DNA from: Jannaschia aquimarina
GTDB taxonomy: Bacteria; Pseudomonadota; Alphaproteobacteria; Rhodobacterales; Rhodobacteraceae
Assembly (NCBI RefSeq): GCF_000877395.1
Contig: NZ_JYFE01000025.1
Location: 83,855-147,854, forward strand
Length of the DNA stretch: 64,000 nt
Direction of reading: 5' to 3'
This document shows positions 8,649 through 16,464 of the stretch, piece by piece (positions within the stretch are counted from its first letter, which is position 1; every line of letters begins with the position of its first letter). Under the pieces are notes generated by a model that saw only the letters and a program-made list of their open reading frames with translations, searched no databases and was not told where the DNA came from. The translations under genes were made by a program, and so were the position numbers.

Positions 8649-9818
8649 CTAAGACGCCCGGCGGCCCTTACCGGCCATCGGGCTGACGATGCCGTCCGCG
8701 TCGCCCAGGAACATGCCAACCTTGTTCAGGCGCGGGATCGAGTCGCAGATGACCTTCAAGACAATCAGCATTGGCACGGCAACGACCATCCCCATGACGG
8801 ACCAGATCCATGCGAAGAATGCGACCGACAGAAAGACCATCGTCTTGTTGAGGCGCAGCCGCTGTCCCAACAGGGCGGGCGTCACGAACTGGCCCTCGAA
8901 CGCGGTCAGCGCATAGTAGGTCAGGAAGATTCCAAATCCCGCGAACGTGTCCTGAAAGAAGACGAAGCCAGAGATACCCGCGACCGCCGCCCCGATCACG
9001 GCGCCAACGAAGGGCACGAAGTTCAGCGCGGTCGCCATGATCCCGAAAAGGTAGGCGGTGGGCATTCCCCAGAACCACATGGCCACGCCGATGGAGATCC
9101 CAAGCCCGATATTGATCAGCGTGATCGAGCCGAGGTAATTCCCCAGGCCCCGTTCGATCATCCGGATCGTCTGGAGCGTCGCGCGCTTGTCTTCGAACCG
9201 GTCGGCGATTTGAATGGCCTTCTGGATGAAGGTGTCGCCAGAAGCGACGAGGAAGAAAAGAAGACAGACCGCAAAGATGATCTGGCTCAAGAGGCCCGGC
9301 GCGACCGAGAAGACCGAAGAGGCGATACTCGAGTCGGACACGACCTCCACCTGCATCGGAGCATTGCCTCCGTTTGCCTCGTCCATCGCCTCTTCGGTCG
9401 CCTCTGCCGCCAGCGAGATCGCCTCCAGCGGGCCGCCGGGGCCGGTCAACTGGATCATCGCCCGATCCATCAGGGTCGGAAGGTCGGTGACGAAGGCTTG
9501 GACAGGCACTGCGAGCGCGGTGACGCCGAAGACGACGACCGCGGTGATCGTCAGCGTGAACAGGGCCGCGGCGATCGGTGCGGGCACGCCCAATCGCTGT
9601 AGCCCGCGCCGCGGGGCGTTCAGAATGAAGTACCCCAGCAAGGCCGCCGTCACCGGAAGCAGGAACCCAGCCGCCACGATCAGAGCCTGGATCAGCAAGA
9701 TGATGAAGATACCCGTCACGGGCACGGTCAGCGGATGGGGCCGGCCCTCCGCTCCGTGGCGGTCGCTTCGGACAGCCGACTGAGCGTCCCGCGCCGTGCG
9801 GCCGTCTTCAGGCGACAT
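8649..9818 (-). CDS. AI-2E family (PerM/TqsA-like) membrane transporter
   Basis: 389 residues from the ATG at 9818; an earlier ATG at 9845 has no ribosome binding site. It is a polytopic protein with about eight membrane segments in the family layout: two hairpins near the N-terminus, a soluble stretch (~residues 100-165, Ala/Glu-rich), then a C-terminal membrane block with 'NFVPFVGAVIGAAVAG', typical of the family. Members export autoinducer-2 or other small molecules, or act as Na+/H+ antiporters; substrate is unknown. Its start overlaps the end of the YihY gene by 11 bases, so the two are co-transcribed. Confidence 0.85.
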   Translation of the reverse strand: MSPEDGRTARDAQSAVRSDRHGAEGRPHPLTVPVTGIFIILLIQALIVAAGFLLPVTAALLGYFILNAPRRGLQRLGVPAPIAAALFTLTITAVVVFGVTALAVPVQAFVTDLPTLMDRAMIQLTGPGGPLEAISLAAEATEEAMDEANGGNAPMQVEVVSDSSIASSVFSVAPGLLSQIIFAVCLLFFLVASGDTFIQKAIQIADRFEDKRATLQTIRMIERGLGNYLGSITLINIGLGISIGVAMWFWGMPTAYLFGIMATALNFVPFVGAVIGAAVAGISGFVFFQDTFAGFGIFLTYYALTAFEGQFVTPALLGQRLRLNKTMVFLSVAFFAWIWSVMGMVVAVPMLIVLKVICDSIPRLNKVGMFLGDADGIVSPMAGKGRRAS

Positions 9819-10800
9819 CGCCAAGCTCGTCCGCCTTGACGGCATTGCGATGGCCCATCGGCTCGCGCGGGCCGGTCGTGGTATCCCGCGCGGTCTGTGC
9901 TTCGATCTCCGAGTTCAGTTCCGCCCCCAGAAGGATCACGAAGGCCGAGATCCACATCCACATCAACAGCACCACAGCGCCCCCCAGACTGCCAAAGGTC
10001 TCGTTGTAGGAGGCGAAGTTCGACACATAGATCGTGAACCCGATCGACGCCACCAGCCACAGGATCGTCGCCGCGACGGCCCCCGGCGACAACCAGCCCA
10101 GGGTCGCGGGTGCCCGGTCAGGACCGACGCGGTAGAGCACCGCCAGGCCGCCGATCACGATCGCCGCCAGCGGAACGTAGGACAGAAGGCGGACGAGCAA
10201 CTCCATCGTGGGCGAGAAGGTCAGAAAGCTCAGCGCGACCGGCAGCGCGACCACCAGCGCCAGCGCGGCAATCACCCCAAGGATCATAGCCAGCGTCAGA
10301 CCGATCGTCGTCAGCTTGAGACGGACGAAGCTGCGCGTCTCCTTTTCATCGTAGGCCAGGTTGATCCCTTCGATCAGGCTGCCGACGCCTGCGGAGGCCG
10401 ACCAGAGAGCAAGCCCGAAACCCAGCATGGCGCCCAGGGTCAACCCTGCCGTCTCCCCCTGCGCGAGTTCCCGGGCCTGACCCAGCAGGATCTCGGATAC
10501 TTGCGAGGGGACGACTCTGGTGATCCCCTCCAACGCCGAAACCAGTTCCGCCGGGGCGTAGATGAGGCCGGTGATCGCCATGAGAGCCGTGATCGCCGGG
10601 AAGACTGCCAGAAGCCCGTAGAACGCAACACCCGCCGAGACGAGCGCAACGTGGTCCGCCGCGATCTGCCCCTTTACCCGCCAGAAGATGTCTTTCCATC
10701 CGGCCTTGGGAATCGCCATCGGCGATGCCGCATCCCGACCCCGCCCCGGCTGTTGCCGGGCGGCCTGTCGCGCGCTTGCCGGTCGATTCCGGTCGGCCAT
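9808..10800 (-). CDS. YihY/BrkB family inner-membrane protein
   Basis: 330 residues, ATG at 10800 preceded on the coding strand by GAGGGAAG. The N-terminal ~30 residues are basic and disordered, followed by six predicted membrane segments. Family motifs include 'SAGVAFYGLLAVFPAI' near residues 55-70 and 'YRVGPDRAP' in the central region. YihY/BrkB proteins were once misnamed RNase BN; their role (possibly transport) is unsettled. It forms a two-gene unit with the downstream AI-2E transporter. Confidence 0.88.
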   Translation of the reverse strand: MADRNRPASARQAARQQPGRGRDAASPMAIPKAGWKDIFWRVKGQIAADHVALVSAGVAFYGLLAVFPAITALMAITGLIYAPAELVSALEGITRVVPSQVSEILLGQARELAQGETAGLTLGAMLGFGLALWSASAGVGSLIEGINLAYDEKETRSFVRLKLTTIGLTLAMILGVIAALALVVALPVALSFLTFSPTMELLVRLLSYVPLAAIVIGGLAVLYRVGPDRAPATLGWLSPGAVAATILWLVASIGFTIYVSNFASYNETFGSLGGAVVLLMWMWISAFVILLGAELNSEIEAQTARDTTTGPREPMGHRNAVKADELGDVA

Positions 10801-10877
10801 GATCTTCCCTCGCTCACAATCCCGTTCTGAAGACGGAACTTGCGAGGGGCCGCGATGTTCCGTCGCACCGGCCGCCG

Positions 10878-11258
10878 TCAGGCGGCGGACAACAGGTCCG
10901 GCGCCGGGGCGTCCATGGTCTCGGGCGCCAGATGCTTTCGCAACAAGGCTGCGTTGCGGCGATTGGCCTTGAGGCCCAGATCCAGCAGATCGCCAACCAG
11001 CGGCACGGATCCCACGACCCAGTCCAAAGCGATGTTGAAGGCCATGCGCCCCTTGACGGCGTTCGAGGCACCCAACCGGTGCCCCTCCATCCAGATGTAG
11101 GCCGCCGGCGCCACGGTCGCGACATCGCCGAGCCCCGGCACGAGGCCCAGGATCGAGTCCCATCCGAACCGGATCCCGGTTCCGGGAATGCGGAACCGGC
11201 TGTCCAGATTGTGGGCAAGACGGTCGAGCCGGTCCAGTCGGGTCACGAGGTCATCCAT
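10878..11258 (-). CDS. DUF4112 domain protein
   Basis: 126 residues, starting at the ATG whose complement ends at 11258. The family core is evident: 'LDS-x-F-R-I-P-G-T-G-I-R-F-G-x-D-S-I-L-G-L-V-P-G-L-G-D' (residues ~18-45) and a second G/D-rich membrane-proximal segment 'VGSVPLVGDLLDLGLKAN'. DUF4112 proteins are small, probably membrane-associated, and of unknown function. The gene is transcribed alone, 77 bases upstream of yihY in the same direction, and divergent from the SDR gene. Confidence 0.85.
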   Translation of the reverse strand: MDDLVTRLDRLDRLAHNLDSRFRIPGTGIRFGWDSILGLVPGLGDVATVAPAAYIWMEGHRLGASNAVKGRMAFNIALDWVVGSVPLVGDLLDLGLKANRRNAALLRKHLAPETMDAPAPDLLSAA

Positions 11259-11345
11259 TGAAGTTCTACGCGACAGCCCGCCTCGCGGTTCCCGGTGGTG
11301 GACCGAAAGCGCCCTCGCGCCTAGGCTCGGGCCGGGAGGAATGCC

Positions 11346-12074
11346 ATGACACTGGACGGACAGATCGCGGTCGTGACCGGCGCCGCGCAGGGGATCGGAG
11401 CGGCCGTGATGCGCGGCCTCACCGAAGCGGGGGCACGGGTGGCAAGCTGGGACAGCGCGTCCCACAACGCCCAGACATGCGAGGCGCTGGGCACGCTGGC
11501 GGTCGCCTGCGATGTGACCGACGAGGCATCCATCGCCGAGGCGCTCGCAGCGACCGAACGGGACCTGGGCGCGCCCTCGATCCTGGTGCATTCGGCGGGC
11601 ATCGCGGGGTCGAACGCCCCCGTCACGGATTACGACCCGGCAGAGTTCCGGCGTATCGTCGACGTGAACCTGACGGGCACCTTCCTGGTCAATCGCGCCG
11701 TCGCGCGGGGGATGCGGGAGCGCGGCTACGGCCGGATCCTCAACATCGCCTCCGTCGCCGGGAAAGAGGGCAACCCGAATGCCTGCGCCTATTCCGCGTC
11801 GAAGGCCGGGGTGATCGGCTTCACCAAGTCGCTGGGAAAGGAAATGGCGGATGTCGATGTCGCGGTGAATTGCGTGACCCCAGCCGCCGCGCGGACGCCG
11901 ATCTTCGAGCAGATGAGCCAGGAGCATATCGACTACATGCTCTCCAAGATCCCCCGCGCCCGGTTCCTGGAAGTCGAGGAGGCCGCCGAAATGATCGTCT
12001 GGTGCGTCTCCCCGGCCAACAGCTTCACCACCGGCGCCGTCTTCGACCTGAGCGGCGGGCGCGCGACCTACTGA
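11346..12074 (+). CDS. Short-chain dehydrogenase/reductase
   Basis: 242 residues, with GGGAGG upstream of the start. Classical SDR: the nucleotide-binding motif TGAAQGIG at residues 11-18, 'NVNLTG' in the middle, and the catalytic pair Y149 and K153 in YSASK. The acidic residue after beta-2 (WD at ~36) favours NAD over NADP. The sequence 'VNCVTPAAARTP' replaces the usual proline-glycine after the catalytic segment, as in some 3-oxoacyl-ACP-reductase-like or sugar dehydrogenases. Substrate cannot be assigned and neighbours give no pathway. Confidence 0.85.
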   Translation: MTLDGQIAVVTGAAQGIGAAVMRGLTEAGARVASWDSASHNAQTCEALGTLAVACDVTDEASIAEALAATERDLGAPSILVHSAGIAGSNAPVTDYDPAEFRRIVDVNLTGTFLVNRAVARGMRERGYGRILNIASVAGKEGNPNACAYSASKAGVIGFTKSLGKEMADVDVAVNCVTPAAARTPIFEQMSQEHIDYMLSKIPRARFLEVEEAAEMIVWCVSPANSFTTGAVFDLSGGRATY

Positions 12075-12080
12075 CCCCGC

Positions 12081-12515
12081 TCAGAGGTCGAGAACCGGCG
12101 GGCAATGGTCCGAAACCTCGGGTGAGCGTACGACCTCGAAGCCACGGACGGATGCGACCGGATCGACCAGCATGTCGTCGGGCTGCGAGAGGCGTTCCAC
12201 CATCCAGATCAACCGGTCTGCCTGAGCCGCGCGTGCGGGCGTGTCCATCTTGCCCCGCAGGTCGCGAAGACCGTGCACGTGGACGACACAAATCGCCCAA
12301 CCGGCCGCATGATCGTGGACCCGCAGGCCATGTGCGCTGCGCGACCGCGGATGATCGCCGTAGCCCTCCGGCTCGTAATCCTTGTGAACGACGTCCCGAT
12401 AGGTCAGGACGTCCCTGTCGCTGGCGGGGCTGTGCACCACCTCTTGCAGACACCGGATGTCGGGCCCCATTCCGCGACCCAACCAACAAGCGTCTCGTGA
12501 AGCGTGGCGCCCCAT
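12081..12515 (-). pseudogene. Decayed endonuclease/exonuclease/phosphatase (EEP) family gene
   Basis: The 144-codon frame holds recognisable EEP pieces: 'CLQEVVHS' near residue 22 (magnesium-ligand Glu), 'PRSRSAHGLRV', 'VVHVHGLRDLRGKMDTPARAAQADRL', and the C-terminal 'SDHCPPVLDL'. It lacks the N-terminal Asn strand and the central Gly-Asp-x-Asn metal site: 'ERLSQPDD' runs straight into 'MLVDP', where homologues as I recall them have 60 or more residues. Another gap seems to lie between 'LTYRD' and 'VHKDY'. At about half the normal family length and without catalytic residues it cannot be an active nuclease. It lies between an SDR gene and a tRNA. Confidence 0.65.
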
Positions 12516-12574
12516 CCGTTCAGACAGGCGGTGCTCACCCTCGCCCCCCGTGATCCCCGGTCAAGTGATGGCGG

Positions 12575-12647
12575 TGCCGGCAGAGGGACTCGAACCCCCG
12601 ACCCTCTGATTACAAATCAGATGCTCTACCAGCTGAGCTATACCGGC
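12575..12647 (-). tRNA. tRNA-Thr (anticodon UGU)
   Basis: The complement folds into a full cloverleaf: a 7-bp acceptor stem (GCCGGTA with TGCCGGC, one G-U), a D-loop with AGCTGGTAGAGC, an anticodon stem TCTGA/TCAGA with the loop TTTGTAA (anticodon TGT), and a T-arm with GGTTCGAGTCC. The discriminator base is A and the CCA end is not encoded. Length is 73 bases. Confidence 0.96.
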
Positions 12648-12801
12648 CCGCAGCCTTGCCATAGTGCCCGCGGGCGGATCGGGCAAGCGCGCGCAAGCTG
12701 GATTATCCAAAGCCATCCACATGGATTGCCCCGCCACCGCCCGCCAAGCTAACGTGGCGGACGCGGTCGGGTGCCGCGAAGGACAAGCGGCAGCGAGGCT
12801 C

Positions 12802-13674
12802 ATGCAGATCGCCATCCATCTCGGGGCGCACCGGACCGACGAGGACCTGATCCTAAGGACGTTACAGCGCAATTCGGGCGCGCTGGACGCCGCGGGCGTC
12901 ACCGTGCCGCCCCCGGGCCGCGCCCGGCCGGCGATCCGCAAGGCGGCGCAATCGGCGGGATCGGGCGGATTGATGCCCGATGCGCAGAACGCCCTGCTGG
13001 CCGAGATGCTTGAGGACGGCGTCGAACCCGCCCGCGTGATCCTGTCCTACGAAGCGTTTCTCGGCATCTACGCAAAGGTTCTGGACGGCACGCGCATGTA
13101 TTCCGATGCCGGGCGCCGGGCGGCGCTGCTGCGCAACCTGTTCCCCGAACACGACGTCTCGTTCTTCATGGCGATCCGGAACCCGGCGACCTTCGTCCCC
13201 GCGATCTTCGAGGCCTCGCGGATCGACCAACTGGAAGAGTTCCTGGACGGCCACGACCTGACGGCCATGCGCTGGTCCGAGCCGATCAAGGCGATCCGGG
13301 CCAGTTGCCCGGACGTGCCCTTCACCGTCTGGTGCCACGAGGACCTGCCGCTTCTGCTGCCCGAGGTGCTGGCCCTGCTCTCGGGCGTCGAGGAGCCGAT
13401 GGAGGGGGCGGACGCCATGGCGCAGCACGTGATGACCGATGTCGGCTTCCGCCGGATGCAGACCTATCTGGCGGACAACCCCGCGGCGACCCGGTCAACC
13501 TGGCGCAAGGTGGCCACGGCCTTCCTGGGCAAGTTCGCCGATCCCGAAGCGGTCGAGCCCGAGATCACGACCGAGGGGTGGACCTCCGAAGCCGTCGCCG
13601 CCCTGTCGGAAATCTACGAAGAGGACGTGGCCCGCCTCCAGCACCTGCCGGGCATCACCTTCCTGACACCCTGA
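12802..13674 (+). CDS. Conserved hypothetical protein of Rhodobacteraceae, sulfotransferase-like fold possible
   Basis: 290 residues from the ATG at 12802. The opening 'MQIAIHLGAHRTDEDLILRTL' looks like the phosphosulfate-binding strand-loop of bacterial sulfotransferase-like proteins (HLGAHRT in place of HIGxxKTGS), and 'FFMAIRNPATFVPAIFEAS' near residue 117 resembles the second nucleotide-binding segment (RNP). The key Lys/Ser residues are changed, so PAPS-dependent activity is doubtful. It is soluble, with no signal peptide, and stands alone downstream of the tRNA on the other strand. Confidence 0.75.
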   Translation: MQIAIHLGAHRTDEDLILRTLQRNSGALDAAGVTVPPPGRARPAIRKAAQSAGSGGLMPDAQNALLAEMLEDGVEPARVILSYEAFLGIYAKVLDGTRMYSDAGRRAALLRNLFPEHDVSFFMAIRNPATFVPAIFEASRIDQLEEFLDGHDLTAMRWSEPIKAIRASCPDVPFTVWCHEDLPLLLPEVLALLSGVEEPMEGADAMAQHVMTDVGFRRMQTYLADNPAATRSTWRKVATAFLGKFADPEAVEPEITTEGWTSEAVAALSEIYEEDVARLQHLPGITFLTP

Positions 13675-13699
13675 CGCGCCGCCGCGGGCCGTGGTCCGG

Positions 13700-13972
13700 T
13701 CAGCGCATCCCCAGCGCTTCCTTGTACATGTCGAGCACGGCCTCTTCCTCGGCGATGTCGTCCGGCTCGCGCTTGCGCAGGGCGACGACCTTGCGCATCA
13801 CCTTGGTGTCGTAGCCGCGCCCCTTGGCTTCGGCGAAGACTTCCTTGATCTGCTCGGCGATATCGCTCTTCTCGGCCTCCAGATGCTCGATCCGCTCGAC
13901 GAATTGCCGCAATTCCTCGGCGGCCACGCCGTAATTTCCGTCCGATCCCTGTCCCGCACCCGTATCGCTCAT
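13700..13972 (-). CDS. gapR: GapR family nucleoid-associated DNA-binding protein (DUF2312)
   Basis: 90 residues. After a short Gly-rich leader, residues 15-88 match the DUF2312/GapR signature: 'LRQFVERIEHLEAEKSDIAEQIKEVFAEAKGRGYD' (written here as the core ERIEHLEAEK...AKGRGYD) and 'VMRKVVALRK'. The protein is helical and dimerises or tetramerises as a coiled coil. In Caulobacter GapR clamps overtwisted, AT-rich DNA ahead of replication and transcription forks. The length is normal for the family and the gene is monocistronic. Confidence 0.93.
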   Translation of the reverse strand: MSDTGAGQGSDGNYGVAAEELRQFVERIEHLEAEKSDIAEQIKEVFAEAKGRGYDTKVMRKVVALRKREPDDIAEEEAVLDMYKEALGMR

Positions 13973-14050
13973 GCCTGTCTCCCGCAGCCCTTGCCTCTGG
14001 TCAGGCCCGCGGGTTAGCGCCCCCGCGGGGACGATGCAACGGAGGCACGC

Positions 14051-14266
14051 ATGACGGCACTGGTCTGGATCGGAGCGGCCCTCACGGTCGCGGGACTGGC
14101 CGGGCTGGGCTGGTGCATCCTCGTGGCCCTGCGGGCCCGGCGAGCCAGGCTGGAAGGCCCCGAGATGGAGGCGCGCCTGCGCGGCCTCGTCGCGATCAAT
14201 CTGGGCGCACTGGCCTGTTCGACGATCGGGCTGATGATGGTGGTCCTGGGCGTCTTCCTGTCCTGA
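14051..14266 (+). CDS. Small two-pass membrane protein
   Basis: 71 residues with two hydrophobic segments (~5-27 and ~47-69) separated by a basic, Arg-rich loop (ALRARRARLEG), so the loop is probably cytoplasmic. A GGAGG lies 7 bases before the ATG. It is divergent from gapR with a 78-base gap. I do not recognise a family. The ribosome site and the hairpin topology argue that it is a real gene. Confidence 0.7.
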   Translation: MTALVWIGAALTVAGLAGLGWCILVALRARRARLEGPEMEARLRGLVAINLGALACSTIGLMMVVLGVFLS

Positions 14267-14347
14267 CGGCTTGACCTGCGAAGCGGCCGGATCAGGTTGC
14301 TGCGAACGGGATTGGCAAGGGCGGGCCGGTGCGGCCGGTGGGGTCTT

Positions 14348-14734
14348 ATGAGTGATGCAGGCAGCCTTTCGGGCCGGACCGTTCTGGTGGTCGAGGATGA
14401 GGTCCTGATCTCGCTCGACCTGTCCCTCCAACTGGAGGATGCCGGCGCAGCGGCCCTGATCGCCGAGAGCGTGGCGCAAGGTGCCCAACTTCTGGAAGAG
14501 CGAAGCGACCGCATCGACGCGGCCATCCTCGACATGCGCCTGCCGGACGGCGACTCGACCCCCCTGGCCGAGGACCTGACGCGCCGCCGCATCCCTTTCC
14601 TCTTCCATTCGGGCCACACCCGTCCCGAGGACGTGGCCGAGCGCTTCCCCGACGCGCCCGCCCTCTCCAAGCCGACCCCCTGGACGGAGTTGGAGCAGCA
14701 CCTCGATCACCTGATCCGGCAGCAGGCGATCTGA
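14348..14734 (+). CDS. Single-domain response regulator (CheY-like receiver)
   Basis: 128 residues from the ATG at 14348, forming one receiver domain and nothing else: acidic pair 'VVEDE' near residue 17, phospho-acceptor Asp in 'AAILDMRLPDG' near residue 60, Ser in 'LFHSGH' near 84 and Lys in 'ALSKP' near 103. Stand-alone receivers of this alphaproteobacterial type (with 'HSGH' and 'SKPT') are usually fed by HWE or HisKA2 kinases in general stress or light signalling. No partner kinase is in the window. Confidence 0.88.
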   Translation: MSDAGSLSGRTVLVVEDEVLISLDLSLQLEDAGAAALIAESVAQGAQLLEERSDRIDAAILDMRLPDGDSTPLAEDLTRRRIPFLFHSGHTRPEDVAERFPDAPALSKPTPWTELEQHLDHLIRQQAI

Positions 14735-14738
14735 CCGG

Positions 14739-15269
14739 TCACCCCGGCGGCTCGGGCGGCGTGGCTTCGCCCCTGTCGAACCGCTCCCAGCCTTCGCCGT
14801 CAAAGACGTCGACGCCCAGCTGCGCCAGGACGTCGGCGAAATCGACCATGACCCAATTGTCCACGATCCGGCCGTCCTCGACCTTCCAGAAATCCATGTA
14901 GCGAATGGTGACGCGTTTGCCCGTCGGGGGCACGCCCATGAAGATCCCGCGATGGGTCGCCTCCTGCCGCCCGAACGCGGCCGCCCATTCGCCCATGTAA
15001 AGCCGCGCCTCGTCGATGCAGACCTTGTCGCCGAACGCGGCCTGAAACGGCTTCTGCCAATTGTCCTGGAAGGCGCGCAGTCCCTCTTTCGTGCCGCAGC
15101 CGCGATTGCCCATCCAGCGGAAACCTTCGGCGAAGAACTCGCCCATGTCGGCGATCCGGTGATCGTTCAGACCGTCGACCATGCCTTCGATCACGGCGCG
15201 GGTCTCTTCTGTCTTGCTCATGTCGGTGCCGCGCGTCAGCGCGGCCTGCTCCGGGCGTGTGCCCTTCAT
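14739..15269 (-). CDS. SnoaL-like/ester-cyclase family protein (NTF2 fold)
   Basis: 176 residues using the ATG at 15269, which has a strong GAGGGGGA upstream; the ATG at 15221 has none. Residues ~20-150 form a SnoaL/NTF2-like domain with 'GTKEGLRAFQDNW', 'HRGIFMGVPPTGKRVTIRYMDFWKVEDGRI' in part, and 'DNWVMVDFADVLAQLG'. Members include polyketide cyclases and many uncharacterised enzymes acting on small hydrophobic molecules. The gene is convergent with the response regulator and divergent from the GFA gene. The reaction is unknown. Confidence 0.78.
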   Translation of the reverse strand: MKGTRPEQAALTRGTDMSKTEETRAVIEGMVDGLNDHRIADMGEFFAEGFRWMGNRGCGTKEGLRAFQDNWQKPFQAAFGDKVCIDEARLYMGEWAAAFGRQEATHRGIFMGVPPTGKRVTIRYMDFWKVEDGRIVDNWVMVDFADVLAQLGVDVFDGEGWERFDRGEATPPEPPG

Positions 15270-15327
15270 CTCGATCCCCCTCGGGCTTATCGTCCTCTCT
15301 GACCTAGCCCCGACCGGAGATCGGCCC

Positions 15328-15735
15328 ATGCCTCAATCCGCAGCGTGCCATTGCGGCGCCGTCCGTCTTCGCGTGACCCTCTCCGACGGCCTGTCGACAG
15401 CGCGGCGCTGCGATTGCTCCTTCTGCCGGATGCGGGGCGCGGTCGCCGTGTCGGCGCCGCTGTCGGGCGTGGAGATCCTGTCCGGCGAGACGCTTCGGTC
15501 CTACCGCTTCGGCACCGGTGTCGCGGAGCACTGGTTCTGCGGAACGTGCGGGATCTACACCCACCACAAGCGCCGGTCCAACCCAGACGAGTACGGCATA
15601 AACGTCGCTATCCTAGAGGGCGTGAGCCCGTTCGACTTCCCGGAGGTGGAGGTGATGGACGGGATAAACCATCCCTCGGACGGTGGAGGCGGGGTGGCCG
15701 GGATTCTGCGATACGAGGCCCGGCTCCGGCGCTGA
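15328..15735 (+). CDS. GFA/CENP-V family zinc protein
   Basis: 135 residues with the full cysteine pattern of the Gfa fold: 'CHCGAV' (residues ~7-12), 'CDCSFCRMRGA' (~29-39) and 'CGTCGIYTHHK' (~73-83), which bind two zinc ions. The founding member catalyses glutathione-formaldehyde adduct formation, though most relatives are uncharacterised and the 'glutathione-dependent' label is often wrong. It lies alone, 58 bases from the SnoaL gene start. Confidence 0.88.
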   Translation: MPQSAACHCGAVRLRVTLSDGLSTARRCDCSFCRMRGAVAVSAPLSGVEILSGETLRSYRFGTGVAEHWFCGTCGIYTHHKRRSNPDEYGINVAILEGVSPFDFPEVEVMDGINHPSDGGGGVAGILRYEARLRR

Positions 15736-15784
15736 TCCCTTCTATTAGCCCCCCCTTCGCGCCTTGTCCGATCACCGGAACGGG

Positions 15785-16411
15785 TCAGGCGGCGCGACGG
15801 CCGCCGATCTCTCCGATTTCCTGTCCGTTCAGGACCAGCGTCGTCGCGACGGGCGTGGCCGAGGCGACGGCTTGCAGCGCCATGCAGGCCCGGCGGCAAT
15901 GGCCGACGAATTCGGCCACCTTCTCGGCGCTGTCGGAGCTTTCGATGATCAGGTTCATCTCCGCCCCCTCAGGCAGGCCCTGAACGTCCTCGGGATGGAC
16001 GTCGCCCAGATCCAGCGTCGTGGTCCAGCTCGCGCGCTGTTCCAGGCGCGCCCGGTCGATCCGGAAGCCGCGGGACTTTGCCAGCATCTCCACATGGCTC
16101 ATCAGGCAGAGCCCCAGACCGGCGGCGAAGTACATAAGCGGTGACGGGGCGGATCCGCGCCCGCCGACGGCGGTGCCCTCGTCGCTGACGATCTCCCAGG
16201 TGCCACCGTTCGGGACATTCGAGAAGACCGTCGCCCGCTTCAGGTGCATCCCTTCGGGCATGCTCTCGACGTTCACATGAGCGTCGAAGCGCATCCGGCC
16301 CCCCCGCTTCACCTTCTCGAAGCTCGGATCGGGCAGGGTATCCTGCCGGGGCGCCTTTGACACGCGGCGCACGATGGTGTCTTCGTTCATGGTCCAGTTC
16401 ACATCCGTCAT
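15785..16411 (-). CDS. OsmC family protein at the end of an RND efflux operon
   Basis: 208 residues, ATG at 16411 with AAGGAG in front. The OsmC domain occupies residues ~60-200, with 'PSPLMYFAAGLGLCLMSHV' carrying the first reactive-cysteine region and 'HCRRACMALQAV' the second. OsmC/Ohr proteins reduce organic hydroperoxides through such a cysteine pair. The ~60-residue N-terminal extension is longer than in E. coli OsmC. It follows the RND pump gene by 53 bases on the same strand, so the efflux operon may combine export with peroxide detoxification. Confidence 0.8.
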   Translation of the reverse strand: MTDVNWTMNEDTIVRRVSKAPRQDTLPDPSFEKVKRGGRMRFDAHVNVESMPEGMHLKRATVFSNVPNGGTWEIVSDEGTAVGGRGSAPSPLMYFAAGLGLCLMSHVEMLAKSRGFRIDRARLEQRASWTTTLDLGDVHPEDVQGLPEGAEMNLIIESSDSAEKVAEFVGHCRRACMALQAVASATPVATTLVLNGQEIGEIGGRRAA

Positions 16412-16464
16412 GACGGTTCTCCTTTCGTCCTGGTTACGATTTGCGGGCAGGCGCGCCGCCCGCG

